Shown one piece after another: positions 35,052-44,041 of a stretch of DNA of 64,000 bases. The notes beneath the pieces are model-generated. The model had not been told where the DNA came from. It worked only from the letters and a program-made list of their open reading frames with translations, and made no database searches. The stretch is taken from assembly GCF_040218225.1 (NCBI RefSeq), contig NZ_JAVJQO010000007.1, positions 62,001 through 126,000 of the forward strand. Direction: 5' to 3'. Each line of letters opens with the position of its first letter. Position 1 is the stretch's first letter. Source of the stretch: Gracilimonas sp. (GTDB taxonomy: Bacteria > Bacteroidota > Rhodothermia > Balneolales > Balneolaceae). A program made the translations under genes and the position numbers.

Positions 35052-38000
35052 TTATAGGTCAACTTTTATGCTGAATAATATTTTTCTTGACGTCGGATAG
35101 GGCGTAATATCCACTCGTTGGGATAATGCACTTCGGCCGGTAGCATTTACTTCCGGGTCATATCCATTATAGTCCGTAAACATCAGCAGGTTAGTGCCAG
35201 AAACACCTACTCTGATATTACTCAACGAATTGCCAACCGTCCTTTCTAAAAATTCACTAGGAACGGTATAATAAATGGAAGCTTCTCTTAATTTCACATA
35301 AGAGGCATCTTTAGTATAGGAAAGTGTACCTCCTTCACGCTGTACAATGTTATTTTCGCTGTCAAAATAATCAGCGGTATTTCCTGCACCATCGGTTAAC
35401 AACTGAGAAAGGTTAATTCCTTCTGCACCTTTACTCCAGTGCAGCAAGAAGCTGGCCCTGAAGTTCTTAAAGAATGAGAAATCATTCGAGAACGACATCT
35501 GGAAGTCTGGTTGAAGATCACCCACGATCTCACGCTCTGCCTGTCCGGGAACAAAACCATAAATACCGGTTGGGGAAACCCCTTCTTCCAATCTGGTTGC
35601 TCCAAAAGCAGGAGAAGCATAAAAAGTATTAGCTTGAGCTGGAATAATAAGGTCGGTTAATTCTGTCTCATTCGTCCACCACAATATTCCAGAATTCCAG
35701 GTGAAATTCTGATTTTGAACCGGAATCAGCGATAACCCGATTTCAGTACCAATATTTTCCATCTCTGCGGCATTCGTTGCAATCTGATTCACTCCTGTTG
35801 AAGGTGAGGGCACCAAAGGTAAAATCAAATCTTCGATGGTTTTATTATAATGGGTGAATTCAAGGGAAACACGACCATCAAACAATCCGAGATCAAAACC
35901 ATATTCGAGCTCTTTTGCTCGTTCTGGCTGCAGATCGGGATCAACATCGGTACCGGGTGCTACTGCTCCACCGAACTCACCAATATTTGTTCCTCCTAAA
36001 CTTGAGAATATAGCTCCGAAGTTCGGCAATCCACCGGTCTCTCCATAAGCTACTCGCAATTTCAGCTGATTAACCTGATCTACAGTCCAGAAATCAAAGT
36101 TGGACAGGTTGGCTGCCAGTGATGCTTTTGGATAAAAGTAAAACTCACTTTCATCAAGATTCAGTGTCGATTGATCCCATCGGCCACCAACAGTAGCAAT
36201 CAAGCGGTCAGCATAGTTGATTTCTTCCTGAAGGAAAACACCAAAATCTGTTACTTCTGTAAAGTTTTGGGTAGCTGTTACCTGGGCTGCATTTCCAACA
36301 TTGGTTTGACCCGGGAGTAGGCCTTGTCCTCGGATACGGTCCAGAGAAATATTCTGGTCATATCTGGAAACACCGGCTTGAGAAGTCAGGTCAAAGTTCC
36401 CAAAGTCCGTTCCAAGTGTTTTATTATAGAGCAATACAGCCTGCAGGTTGGTATTGACTACCTCCTGGGTAGTATGAATTACATCTCCTGGAAAATCAGT
36501 TCCAGTACGTTGATACTGCATAAACTCGGGGAAGTAAATGATTGAATTGGCATTTGTATAATCCAAACCACCATCAATCTTCAGGCTGGCTAAAGACGTT
36601 TCGTTCTGAAATAAATCAGCTTCTAACACCACCGACTGCAGGAATCGATTGATTTCCTGATTGTTGGTCGCAACATCAATGAGTCGCAGCGGATTCTCAC
36701 CGAAATAAGGAGTATCAGGATAGGTCCCATCCGGATTTTGCTTAATTAAGTTATAAGCATAGTTAGGATGTGCTGACAAAGAATACCCAATAGATCCACC
36801 GGTATCATTCTGGTTTCCTGTAAACCCGCGATCACTATCGGTATTGATGTAGTTTGAATTACTTGACACTCTGATTCTTTGAGTAATAGAATGATCAATA
36901 TTCGCGCGTATAGAGTTACGTTCGAATCCGGTATTTTTAATAATACCATCTTCCACATCTAAACCACCGGATACATAGAAACGGGTCTTCTCATTTCCGC
37001 CAGATACGCTGATCTGAGTGTTGTTAATCAATCCGGTATTTCCGTACACCTCTTTCTCAAGATCTTTTATATTGCCAGCGGCTTGGGCATCATTAAATCT
37101 TTGAATTTCAAGCTGCCTTTTTTCAAGTCCGTCATCAATGCCATTATTATTAGCATCTTGACCATTTGGTTGATAAAATAAAGTCAAACGCTCTTCATCC
37201 CAGTCTGTACGTCCAAGAAGATTTAGGGCGTTATTGAACCCTAACTCTTGCTTGAAAGATACCTGGGTATCTCCCGCTTTACCCTGCTTGGTATTGATGA
37301 TGATCACACCTGCGTTAGCTCGTGCACCGTAAATGGCAGCAGCAGAAGCTCCTTTCAGTACTTCTATGCTTTCAATTTCGTCAGGGTTAATATCAGCAAG
37401 ACGATTAGCGGTATCATCCTGAGAATTTCCACCAGCACCACTTACTGCTGATCGTCCGGTCGTCAGTAATTCATTATTGACATACACACCATCAATGATA
37501 TACAGGGGTTGAGAACCTCCAGCACCTAAAGTAGTTACACCCCGAAGCTGGACATTAAATCCTCCACCCGGAGCACCACTGTAAGAGGTAATTTGCACAC
37601 CCGGTATCTTACCTTGTAATGCATTATCAATTGATTCCGGTTGCGCCCGGCCTGCAATATCGTCAGCACTTACAGAAGCCACTGAGTTTGCTAAGTTTGC
37701 CCGCTTCACAGAAGAAGCAAGTCCGGTTACAACCAATTCTTCAAGGTTCGCAACATCGGATCTCAACTCAACATCCAGGGTTACTTCTTCTCCATCAGAA
37801 CCAGATACATCAATGTTCCGTGTTACATATCCAATGGATGAAAAGCGTAAACTTGCATCGCCGGCTGGCAATTCAAGGGAAAACTCACCATCTATATTGG
37901 TGGACGTTCCTGTATTGGTAGCAGCATTAAAAATGGTTACTCCGACCAATGTTTCCCCGGTAGCAGCATCTGTTACTGTACCGGACACAATATACTGGGC

Positions 38001-38072
38001 TATCGCGATCTGTGAACTTATAAACATCACAGAAAGAACAGCCAGGAATTTTATATAGTAGCTATTTCGCAT
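35052..38072 (-). CDS. SusC/RagA-family TonB-linked outer-membrane transporter
   Basis: 1006 residues: signal peptide ('FLAVLSVMFISSQIAIAQ'), an N-terminal carboxypeptidase-regulatory-like domain ('SGTVTDAATGETLVGVTIF', about 30-105), then a TonB-dependent plug with a TonB-box-like 'NLEELVVTGLASS' (about 110). The plug continues with 'PESIDNALQGKIPGVQI' and 'SIEVLKGASAAAIYGARANA', the SusC-type plug motif near residue 245. The 22-strand barrel ends in 'SRKILFSIKVDL' with a terminal hydrophobic strand for BAM recognition. It imports nutrients bound by the neighbouring SusD. The regulatory-like domain is shared by both SusC and RagA classes, so the substrate type is open. Confidence 0.94.
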   Translation of the reverse strand: MRNSYYIKFLAVLSVMFISSQIAIAQYIVSGTVTDAATGETLVGVTIFNAATNTGTSTNIDGEFSLELPAGDASLRFSSIGYVTRNIDVSGSDGEEVTLDVELRSDVANLEELVVTGLASSVKRANLANSVASVSADDIAGRAQPESIDNALQGKIPGVQITSYSGAPGGGFNVQLRGVTTLGAGGSQPLYIIDGVYVNNELLTTGRSAVSGAGGNSQDDTANRLADINPDEIESIEVLKGASAAAIYGARANAGVIIINTKQGKAGDTQVSFKQELGFNNALNLLGRTDWDEERLTLFYQPNGQDANNNGIDDGLEKRQLEIQRFNDAQAAGNIKDLEKEVYGNTGLINNTQISVSGGNEKTRFYVSGGLDVEDGIIKNTGFERNSIRANIDHSITQRIRVSSNSNYINTDSDRGFTGNQNDTGGSIGYSLSAHPNYAYNLIKQNPDGTYPDTPYFGENPLRLIDVATNNQEINRFLQSVVLEADLFQNETSLASLKIDGGLDYTNANSIIYFPEFMQYQRTGTDFPGDVIHTTQEVVNTNLQAVLLYNKTLGTDFGNFDLTSQAGVSRYDQNISLDRIRGQGLLPGQTNVGNAAQVTATQNFTEVTDFGVFLQEEINYADRLIATVGGRWDQSTLNLDESEFYFYPKASLAANLSNFDFWTVDQVNQLKLRVAYGETGGLPNFGAIFSSLGGTNIGEFGGAVAPGTDVDPDLQPERAKELEYGFDLGLFDGRVSLEFTHYNKTIEDLILPLVPSPSTGVNQIATNAAEMENIGTEIGLSLIPVQNQNFTWNSGILWWTNETELTDLIIPAQANTFYASPAFGATRLEEGVSPTGIYGFVPGQAEREIVGDLQPDFQMSFSNDFSFFKNFRASFLLHWSKGAEGINLSQLLTDGAGNTADYFDSENNIVQREGGTLSYTKDASYVKLREASIYYTVPSEFLERTVGNSLSNIRVGVSGTNLLMFTDYNGYDPEVNATGRSALSQRVDITPYPTSRKILFSIKVDL

Positions 38073-38322
38073 AGTGTTCTCTTTTAGTTATTGGTTTTAC
38101 TTTACTCCGCCTCATTTAGGACGACTCAAATACATTTGATCATTATTATTAATTTATTTTAAAGAAACAAGACAAAACCCGTCTCTTTTTTTCTCCTAAA
38201 AAAACACATAACTCATATTAAACGAGGTATTCTTGATCTAAAAATCACCAGCACCACAAATTTCATCTTTGTGAAAACTAAATCGTATCTTTAGCTGTTA
38301 TCAAAAAAAATAATTAATACGA

Positions 38323-38853
38323 ATGAAAATTAACTTTCTACCTTTCTTGCTCATTGTACTTTTGACGATTATTTCCTGCACTGATTCTACTCGTCAGAAT
38401 CCTCGTGATTTATCTGAAGCAAATCAAAAAATTGATCAAGCCATTTGGAACGCCAGTTTTCAGGACCTTGAAGGCAATAAGTTAACTGTCGAAGACTTGA
38501 AGGGAAAAGTAGTACTGGTTGATTTTTGGGAAACATGGTGCGGTCCCTGCCTTCAGGTTTTCCCTGCTATGGACTCCCTTCAGAATGAATATCCTGATGA
38601 CTTTGTTGTAGTAGCTGTAAATTTGAATGATTCCGATACCCGTGAAGATGTCCAAAATTTTAGAGATAATAATGAATACGATTTCAGGTATGTACTCGAT
38701 ATTAATAACGTCGGGGACGAGGTCATAACCCTTGGAATTCCATTTAAAGTATTTTTAGACCCTCAGGGATATTTAATTAAAGCAGAGCTTGGATTAACAG
38801 GCAATGACTATCAGGACACAAAAGAAATTATAGAACAGAATAAAACATCATAA
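38323..38853 (+). CDS. TlpA-like thioredoxin-fold lipoprotein
   Basis: 176 residues. A lipoprotein signal ends in 'LLTIISC' (Cys19), placing the protein in the periplasm on a membrane. The thioredoxin domain has '[20 protein letters not shown]' (W72-C73-G74-P75-C76), and the cis-proline segment '[15 protein letters not shown]'. Such proteins reduce or oxidise disulfides, often for cytochrome c maturation or oxidative-stress defence. It is followed 5 bp later by ahcY, which is functionally unrelated, so the pairing is probably only transcriptional. The 250 bp upstream toward susC contain a -7-like TATCTTTA at 38286-38293 with no well-spaced TTG. Confidence 0.88.
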   Translation: MKINFLPFLLIVLLTIISCTDSTRQNPRDLSEANQKIDQAIWNASFQDLEGNKLTVEDLKGKVVLVDFWETWCGPCLQVFPAMDSLQNEYPDDFVVVAVNLNDSDTREDVQNFRDNNEYDFRYVLDINNVGDEVITLGIPFKVFLDPQGYLIKAELGLTGNDYQDTKEIIEQNKTS

Positions 38854-38858
38854 ATAAC

Positions 38859-40175
38859 ATGCCACAAGTTAAAGAAGAAGAAAAACTAGCCTATAAAGTA
38901 AAAGATATTTCTCAGGCCCATTATGGCCGTCAGGAGATTAAACTTGCTGAAGCTGAAATGCCGGGACTGATGGCACTTCGGGAGCAGTACAAAGATGAAC
39001 AACCTTTGAAAGGTGCCCGTATTGCCGGATGTCTTCATATGACTATCCAAACTGCAGTGCTCATCGAAACACTGGTTGAGCTTGGTGCAGATGTAACCTG
39101 GTCTTCCTGTAATATTTATTCAACACAAGACCATGCCGCAGCTGCTATTGCAGAAGCAGGTATCCCGGTTTATGCCTGGAAAGGAATGACCGAAGAAGAA
39201 TTTGACTGGTGCATCGAACAAACTTTGTTTTTCCCGGACGGTCAGCCATTAAATATGATCTTAGATGATGGTGGCGACCTCACTAACATGGTTCTGGATA
39301 AATATCCGGAACTGGTGGACGGAATCAACGGAATTTCTGAAGAAACTACGACCGGTGTGCTTCGCCTGATTGAGCGTGAGCGCAAAGGCACCCTTTCTCT
39401 TCCCGCGATTAACGTTAACGACTCGGTAACCAAGTCTAAATTTGATAATAAATATGGATGCCGTGAATCAGCCGCTGACGCCATTCGCCGTGCCACCGAT
39501 GTAATGATGGCCGGAAAAGTAGCTGTTGTTGCTGGTTATGGAGATGTTGGAAAGGGAACGGCTGCATCTCTTCAAGGCGCCGGAGCCCGGGTAATTGTAA
39601 CCGAGATCGATCCTATTTGTGCCCTGCAGGCTGCAATGGATGGCTTTGAAGTGAAGAAGATGGATAATGCCGTAGAAGAAGGTGATATTTTTGTTACCGC
39701 CACCGGCAATAAAGACATCATTAAAGACCGCCACTTCCTGAAGATGAAAGACAAAGCCATTGTAGGAAACATCGGCCACTTTGATAATGAGATTGATGTT
39801 GCCTGGCTGAAAAAGAACGCTGAGGAAGAAAACATCAAACCTCAGGTAGATGTGTTTACCCTAAAAGAAACCGGCCGACAGGTTATTCTCTTGTCGCAAG
39901 GTCGCTTGATGAACCTTGGGAATGCAACCGGTCACCCATCATTTGTGATGAGTAACAGCTTCACCAACCAAACACTGGCGCAGATTGCCCTCTGGAATCG
40001 TCCGGAAGAATTTGAAGTGGGTGTACACGTACTTCCAAAATCACTGGATGAGAAAGTTGCCCGATTACACTTATCTAAAATTGGAGTGGAACTTGAAACA
40101 CTGACGGAAGAGCAAGCCGAATACATCGGTGTTCCTATCAAAGGACCTTATAAGTCCGATCAGTATCGTTATTAA
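38859..40175 (+). CDS. ahcY: Adenosylhomocysteinase
   Basis: Hydrolyses S-adenosylhomocysteine to adenosine and homocysteine, recycling the product of SAM-dependent methyltransferases. 438 residues, typical for the bacterial enzyme. '[20 protein letters not shown]' (about 53-72), '[17 protein letters not shown]', '[20 protein letters not shown]' (about 188-207) and the NAD-binding '[20 protein letters not shown]' (about 225-245) are all characteristic. The C-terminus '[10 protein letters not shown]' is the conserved Lys/Tyr tail that reaches into the partner subunit's NAD site. A strong terminator lies 21 bp past the stop. Confidence 0.97.
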   Translation: MPQVKEEEKLAYKVKDISQAHYGRQEIKLAEAEMPGLMALREQYKDEQPLKGARIAGCLHMTIQTAVLIETLVELGADVTWSSCNIYSTQDHAAAAIAEAGIPVYAWKGMTEEEFDWCIEQTLFFPDGQPLNMILDDGGDLTNMVLDKYPELVDGINGISEETTTGVLRLIERERKGTLSLPAINVNDSVTKSKFDNKYGCRESAADAIRRATDVMMAGKVAVVAGYGDVGKGTAASLQGAGARVIVTEIDPICALQAAMDGFEVKKMDNAVEEGDIFVTATGNKDIIKDRHFLKMKDKAIVGNIGHFDNEIDVAWLKKNAEEENIKPQVDVFTLKETGRQVILLSQGRLMNLGNATGHPSFVMSNSFTNQTLAQIALWNRPEEFEVGVHVLPKSLDEKVARLHLSKIGVELETLTEEQAEYIGVPIKGPYKSDQYRY

Positions 40176-40196
40176 AAAGAGCTGTATAAAAACTAA

Positions 40197-40231
40197 AATC
40201 CCGCATTATTCAATTAGTGCGGGATTTTTTT
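40197..40231 (+). terminator. Rho-independent terminator after ahcY
   Basis: AATCCCGCA (40197-40205) and TGCGGGATT (40218-40226) form a 9-bp stem with a 12-nt loop, followed by a T-run to 40231. Confidence 0.9.
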
Positions 40232-40239
40232 ATTGAGCT

Positions 40240-40602
40240 CTATTCTTCTTCGCCTTTTCCTTTTTCATGGAAGTACTCGGCTGCCTCATCAAGTGTACGG
40301 AAGTGATTAAACACTTTAATCAGCTGGGTTACCATCAACAAACTCTCGATTTTCTTATCTGCCTGACAAATAACCAACTCACCACCCGCATTCTTCATGG
40401 TCGTAAGACCGGCAATAAGAATCCCAAGACCGGATGAGTTAATAAATTTCACTTTCCCCAAATCTACAATAATCTCCTTCTTGTCCTGCTCAATAAACTC
40501 GTGAAGTTTTTCCCTGAATTCTTCGGCATCGGGGCCGCCCATTAAATTTCCTTTAAAAGTAATCACTACACAATTGTACCGTTCCGAAACGTCGTATTTC
40601 AT
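40240..40602 (-). CDS. STAS-domain anti-sigma-factor antagonist
   Basis: 120 residues from the ATG at 40602, where the STAS fold begins ('YDVSERYNCVVITFKGNL'); an upstream open stretch of 23 codons adds nothing domain-like. 'KEIIVDLGKVKFINSSGLGI' (about 54-73) contains the SpoIIAA/RsbV phospho-acceptor serine context (NSSGLG). The unphosphorylated form would bind an anti-sigma/serine kinase of the RsbW/SpoIIAB type and release a sigma factor. No such kinase or PP2C phosphatase is nearby. It ends in a charged tail and is a single-gene unit converging on ahcY. Confidence 0.88.
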   Translation of the reverse strand: MKYDVSERYNCVVITFKGNLMGGPDAEEFREKLHEFIEQDKKEIIVDLGKVKFINSSGLGILIAGLTTMKNAGGELVICQADKKIESLLMVTQLIKVFNHFRTLDEAAEYFHEKGKGEEE

Positions 40603-40771
40603 AATCTTGATGCTTGGTTTGAAATGATTCTTAACAAAGGAAAAAGTGACATAAAAATCCACTTTAATCACTTTGTATAAGTTAATTTATACAGCTCTTC
40701 CAATACCAGAAAGCTTAAAACGGATATCACTTTAAAATTATCATGATATCCCGATTTGTGTTTAAAAATAA

Positions 40772-40802
40772 TTGCCCTGCAGTTGTGATCTTCTTATCTT
40801 TG
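40772..40802 (+). promoter_or_regulatory. Bacteroidota-type promoter of the tRNA-Arg gene
   Basis: TTG at 40772-40774, 20-bp spacer, TATCTTTG at 40795-40802: a full match to the TTG-N19/20-TAnnTTTG primary-sigma consensus of Bacteroidota. The tRNA begins 17 bp downstream, so transcription would start just before the mature 5' end. Confidence 0.75.
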
Positions 40803-40819
40803 ATGCTCTCGAATTTTTT

Positions 40820-40893
40820 GCGCACGTAGCTCAGCTGGATAGAGCGTCTGGCTACGGACCAGAAGGTCAGGGGTTCGAATCCTCTCGTGCGTA
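40820..40893 (+). tRNA. tRNA-Arg (anticodon ACG)
   Basis: 74 nt forming a complete cloverleaf. The acceptor stem is GCGCACG with CGTGCGT (one G-T pair) and discriminator A at 40893. The D arm is GCTC-AGCTGGATA-GAGC. The anticodon stem TCTGG/CCAGA encloses the loop CTACGGA with ACG at positions 34-36, to be edited to ICG by TadA. The T arm is AGGGG-TTCGAAT-CCTCT. CCA is not encoded and must be added by the CCA-adding enzyme. A promoter and a terminator frame it as a single-gene unit. Confidence 0.96.
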
Positions 40894-40904
40894 CAAAAAT
40901 CTCT

Positions 40905-40936
40905 AAGCCATCTTTGAATAAAAGGTGGCTTTTTTT
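40905..40936 (+). terminator. Rho-independent terminator of tRNA-Arg
   Basis: AAGCCATCTTT (40905-40915) with AAAGGTGGCTT (40921-40931), one G-T pair, 5-nt loop, then a T-run. It starts 11 bp after the tRNA 3' end. Confidence 0.85.
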
Positions 40937-41071
40937 ATTTCTGCTTTCTCGCACAAGAACGACTCCTTCTCCCCTTCTGCATTTTGTTTACTCTTCACCC
41001 TATTCCTGAAAAATCACTTTTAAAGCTGTTCAAAAGCGTTTTTTAGGTTAAAAAATAATTTCCAATAAAAC

Positions 41072-41106
41072 TGTAAGGAATTGCTTTAGAATCGCTCTTA
41101 CTTAGT
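41072..41106. repeat. 35-nt repeated element, copy 2
   Basis: TGTAAGGAATTG-N10-GCTCTTACTTAGT, matching 24002-24036 at 29 of 35 positions. Mismatches are confined to the central 10 bases, which would be the loop if GTAAG pairs with CTTAC. Confidence 0.6.
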
Positions 41107-41148
41107 GGTCAAGAGGGCCATTTTGGGTTAAGTCGTGGGTACAAATAC

Positions 41149-41187
41149 AACCACCCTCATCTATTTTAGGAGAGGGTGGTTTTTTAT
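41149..41187 (+). terminator. Rho-independent terminator without an assigned gene
   Basis: AACCACCCTC (41149-41158) pairs perfectly with GAGGGTGGTT (41172-41181); 13-nt loop; T-rich tail TTTTTATTTTT. Strong by composition. Confidence 0.88.
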
Positions 41188-41284
41188 TTTTACGCGAAGA
41201 CACTGATTTTTCTTGTGGTTTAACACAGAAAATAGTTAGTTCAAATTTAGACATCTTCACAAGAGAAGCAGACTACCCTTAACC

Positions 41285-44041
41285 ATGAAGAGGCTCCAAA
41301 AACTATTTCAGCTTAATGCTGTAACTATTACTGTCATATACATGGTAATAGGTACATTATGGATTCTCTTTTCTGACCAGCTGTTAAGGGCGACTATAAA
41401 AGATCTTGAAACTTTCTCCCGCATCGAAACTTTCAAAGGTCTTTTTTATATCGTGGTAACCGGCTCTCTCCTTTACTTTCTTGTTGACTTCAGCAATAAA
41501 CGCATTAAAGCCACCCGTGAAACCGTCGACAAAGCCCTGGACTCTGTAAAAATTGCTACCTGGAGCATTGACCTCAGAAACGACCGAAACATCACCTCTA
41601 AGTACCACTATAAACTTTTTGGTTTAAAAAAAAGCCCCAAAACCTGGAATGTTCAGGACTTTTACAATCGCATTCATCCTGAAGACAGAGATCTTGTTGA
41701 ACGAGCTTTTATTGAGGCCATTGAAACAAAAAAACCTTATGCAGCTGAGTACCGCATTATTTGGCCCGATGAAACCATCCGCTGGATGAAAAGCCTGGGC
41801 AATGTTCAGCTAAACGAAGAAGGTGAGACAATAGGCATTTCAGGAATTATTCAGGATATCACAGAACAGATGCATCTTGAAGTACAACATAACCGGAAAC
41901 AAGAGCTTTTCGAGCGTATTTTCGAGCAAATCCCCGTTATGGTTGATATTTATGATCCTCAAATTAACGAGATCAGGGTTAATAAAGCTTTTGAAGATAT
42001 TTTAGGATGGAGTAACGATGAAATACAGGAAATAGATTTAATGACTGCCTGCTATCCTGATCCTGAAATTAGAGAAAAAGCCGCCAAAGTAATGAACGAA
42101 GCTGATGGGGGGTGGCACACCTTCCACGTAAAGGATAAGAAAGGAAATACACACATTCAGGAGTGGTCAAATATAAAGCTCTCTGACAGCAGTATTATTG
42201 GTATTGGGCTGGATGTAACTGAATTGAAAGCTTCACAGGAAGAGATTATAGAATCCCGGCAATTACTTGAAAAAATGTTCGAGAGTTTAAAGGAATCCGT
42301 TTTGATCCTTGAACCGGGAACCCGCGTCATTACAGACTGTAACCAAAGTGCTACCAAATTGTTTGGCTATTCAAAAGAAGAATTAATTGGCAGCAGTACA
42401 AAAAAGCTACATGTAAGCGAAGAATGGTACTACAAGTTTGACGAAATGGGGACCGAGAACCTTAAAGAAAAAGGGATTTTCGAAACAGAATATGTACTTA
42501 AGAAAAAAGACGGTACAAAATTTCACACCCAACATACCGTAACTTTAATTGAAAGAGAAGATGGTGAGGTTGAAAAAATCGTAAGCGTTGTTCAGGATAT
42601 CACTGATCAGGTAAACCATGAAAAGGAACTAAAAGAGCATAATGAATTCATCGAAACCACTTTAGAAAACCTTCCCATTGGGGTGGCGGTTAATCTGGTT
42701 GATTCTGGTAAAGTGACATTAATGAATAAACAGTTTGCCGAAATTTACGGCTGGCCTAGAGATGTAATTAATGATGTGGAGACCTTTTTTGAAAAAGTAT
42801 ATCCCGATGAACAGTACCGAAAACATATGGTAGAAATGGTTATGGCCGATATGGAGTCAAAAAAGCCAGAGCGAATGAATTGGAAGGGCATCAGGATAAC
42901 AACTCAGACTGGAGAACAACGCATTATAAATGCCAAAAATATTCCCGTTTATGACCAAAATCTCATGATTTCTACAGTGGTGGATGTGACGGCTCAGGTT
43001 GAAGCAGAGAAAAAACTGGCTGAATCAGAACATAATTACCGACTTCTTTTTCAGAAAAGCCCACAACCGATGTTCATATATAACCCTGATGATTTATCCA
43101 TTGTTGAAGTAAATGAATCAGCAGTCCGGCATTATGGATATACAAGGCAAGAATTTTATTCCAAAACGTTACTGGACATCCGACCTGAAGAGGAAAAAGA
43201 AAAAGCCAGAAAAATTATCAAAAACGATCGTGAAACTAATCTCTCAGAACCTGAGGAATCACGACACCTTAAAAAATCCGGTGAAGTAATTAATGTCCGC
43301 GTCACCGGTTCAGCCATAAACTACTTTGGCAAAGATTACCGGCTGGTGTTGGTGAATGATATCACCAAACAAAAGAAAGCGGAGGAAATGGTTTTGGCTT
43401 CTTTGGTGGAAGGAGAAAATAAAGAACGGGCGCGAATTGCCCAGGAGTTGCACGATGGATTGGGGCAATACCTTGCAGCTGCCAACATGAACCTGGATGC
43501 TGTAAAAACCCAAATCTCCAACCTGAATGAACGCAAGCAAGAGCAGTTCAATAAAGGTTTGAATTTATTAAAACACGCAGTTACCGAAACAGCACAAATT
43601 TCACGAAACCTGATGCCACGCGTGGTTGATGATTATGGACTGGCTTTAGCTATTGAGGCCCTCGTTGATAATTACAGCACCAATAATGAAATGGATATCA
43701 GCTATTATCAAAATATTCAGAATGTAGAACTTCCCCGGGAAGTACAATTTAATCTCTATCGTATTGCTCAGGAAGGACTTTCGAATGCCGTAAAATATTC
43801 GGAAGCTACACAAATAAATGTACAGCTAATTAAAGATGAGCTTGATTTGATCCTGACGATTGATGATAATGGAGTCGGCTTTAACACTTCAGATTCGGAC
43901 TTTGTGCCAGGACTGGGTTTACAAACCATTAAAACAAGAACGGGGGCACTTGGTGGTGATTTTGAATTCGACTCTAAACCAGGAAAAGGGACTTTTATTA
44001 GTGCAATCGTTCCCATTCATAAAAATTCTAGCGGCACTTAA
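41285..44041 (+). CDS. Multi-PAS sensor histidine kinase, NarX/DesK-like (HisKA_3)
   Basis: 918 residues. Two N-terminal transmembrane helices (about 13-32 and 50-68) are separated by a short loop, so sensing is probably not by a large periplasmic domain. About five PAS/PAC modules run from ~80 to ~700, e.g. 'RIHPEDRDLVERAFIEA' (PAS_3 type) and repeated 'VVQDITDQ'/'VVDVTAQ' PAC ends. The HisKA_3 dimerisation helix has 'ARIAQELHDGLGQYLAAAN' with His723 as phospho-acceptor. The HATPase domain has 'YRIAQEGLSNAVKYSE' (N box), 'LTIDDNGVGFN' (G1) and 'GLGLQTIKTRTGALGG' (G2), all intact. The stop codon is immediately followed by the ATG of the LuxR-type response regulator, its cognate partner. Confidence 0.92.
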   Translation: MKRLQKLFQLNAVTITVIYMVIGTLWILFSDQLLRATIKDLETFSRIETFKGLFYIVVTGSLLYFLVDFSNKRIKATRETVDKALDSVKIATWSIDLRNDRNITSKYHYKLFGLKKSPKTWNVQDFYNRIHPEDRDLVERAFIEAIETKKPYAAEYRIIWPDETIRWMKSLGNVQLNEEGETIGISGIIQDITEQMHLEVQHNRKQELFERIFEQIPVMVDIYDPQINEIRVNKAFEDILGWSNDEIQEIDLMTACYPDPEIREKAAKVMNEADGGWHTFHVKDKKGNTHIQEWSNIKLSDSSIIGIGLDVTELKASQEEIIESRQLLEKMFESLKESVLILEPGTRVITDCNQSATKLFGYSKEELIGSSTKKLHVSEEWYYKFDEMGTENLKEKGIFETEYVLKKKDGTKFHTQHTVTLIEREDGEVEKIVSVVQDITDQVNHEKELKEHNEFIETTLENLPIGVAVNLVDSGKVTLMNKQFAEIYGWPRDVINDVETFFEKVYPDEQYRKHMVEMVMADMESKKPERMNWKGIRITTQTGEQRIINAKNIPVYDQNLMISTVVDVTAQVEAEKKLAESEHNYRLLFQKSPQPMFIYNPDDLSIVEVNESAVRHYGYTRQEFYSKTLLDIRPEEEKEKARKIIKNDRETNLSEPEESRHLKKSGEVINVRVTGSAINYFGKDYRLVLVNDITKQKKAEEMVLASLVEGENKERARIAQELHDGLGQYLAAANMNLDAVKTQISNLNERKQEQFNKGLNLLKHAVTETAQISRNLMPRVVDDYGLALAIEALVDNYSTNNEMDISYYQNIQNVELPREVQFNLYRIAQEGLSNAVKYSEATQINVQLIKDELDLILTIDDNGVGFNTSDSDFVPGLGLQTIKTRTGALGGDFEFDSKPGKGTFISAIVPIHKNSSGT

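Larger units (their letters stand above)
41072..41187 (+). ncRNA. Candidate small RNA ending in an orphan terminator
   Basis: A Rho-independent terminator at 41149-41187 has no gene in front of it on the + strand: the tRNA already has its own terminator 210 bp upstream. The 5' boundary is a guess placed at the conserved 35-nt element. The segment 'GGGTTAAGTCGTGGGTACA' (41125-41143) faintly resembles a tRNA 3' half, but no cloverleaf can be drawn. Confidence 0.28.
40937..41284. other. 348-bp gap without a protein gene, containing an orphan terminator
   Basis: No coding frame with a start and protein-like content is visible on either strand. The stretch holds copy 2 of the 35-nt element (41072-41106), a non-repetitive GC-richer segment (41107-41148) and a strong terminator (41149-41187), then about 100 bp of leader before the PAS kinase gene. 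Confidence 0.7.

Noticed and set aside
33621-38072. Full polysaccharide utilisation locus
   Set aside because: Only the SusC/SusD pair is present; no glycoside hydrolase, sulfatase or dedicated regulator accompanies it.
40727-40954. A 75-codon - strand frame over the tRNA region
   Set aside because: It is antisense to tRNA-Arg; 'RTRGFEPLTFWSVARRS' is the familiar false translation of a reversed tRNA gene.
41107-41148. Degenerate tRNA or attachment site near the tRNA-Arg gene
   Set aside because: The 'GGGTTAAGTCGTGGGTACA' segment resembles a tRNA 3' half only faintly; no cloverleaf forms, and no integrase or phage gene is nearby.
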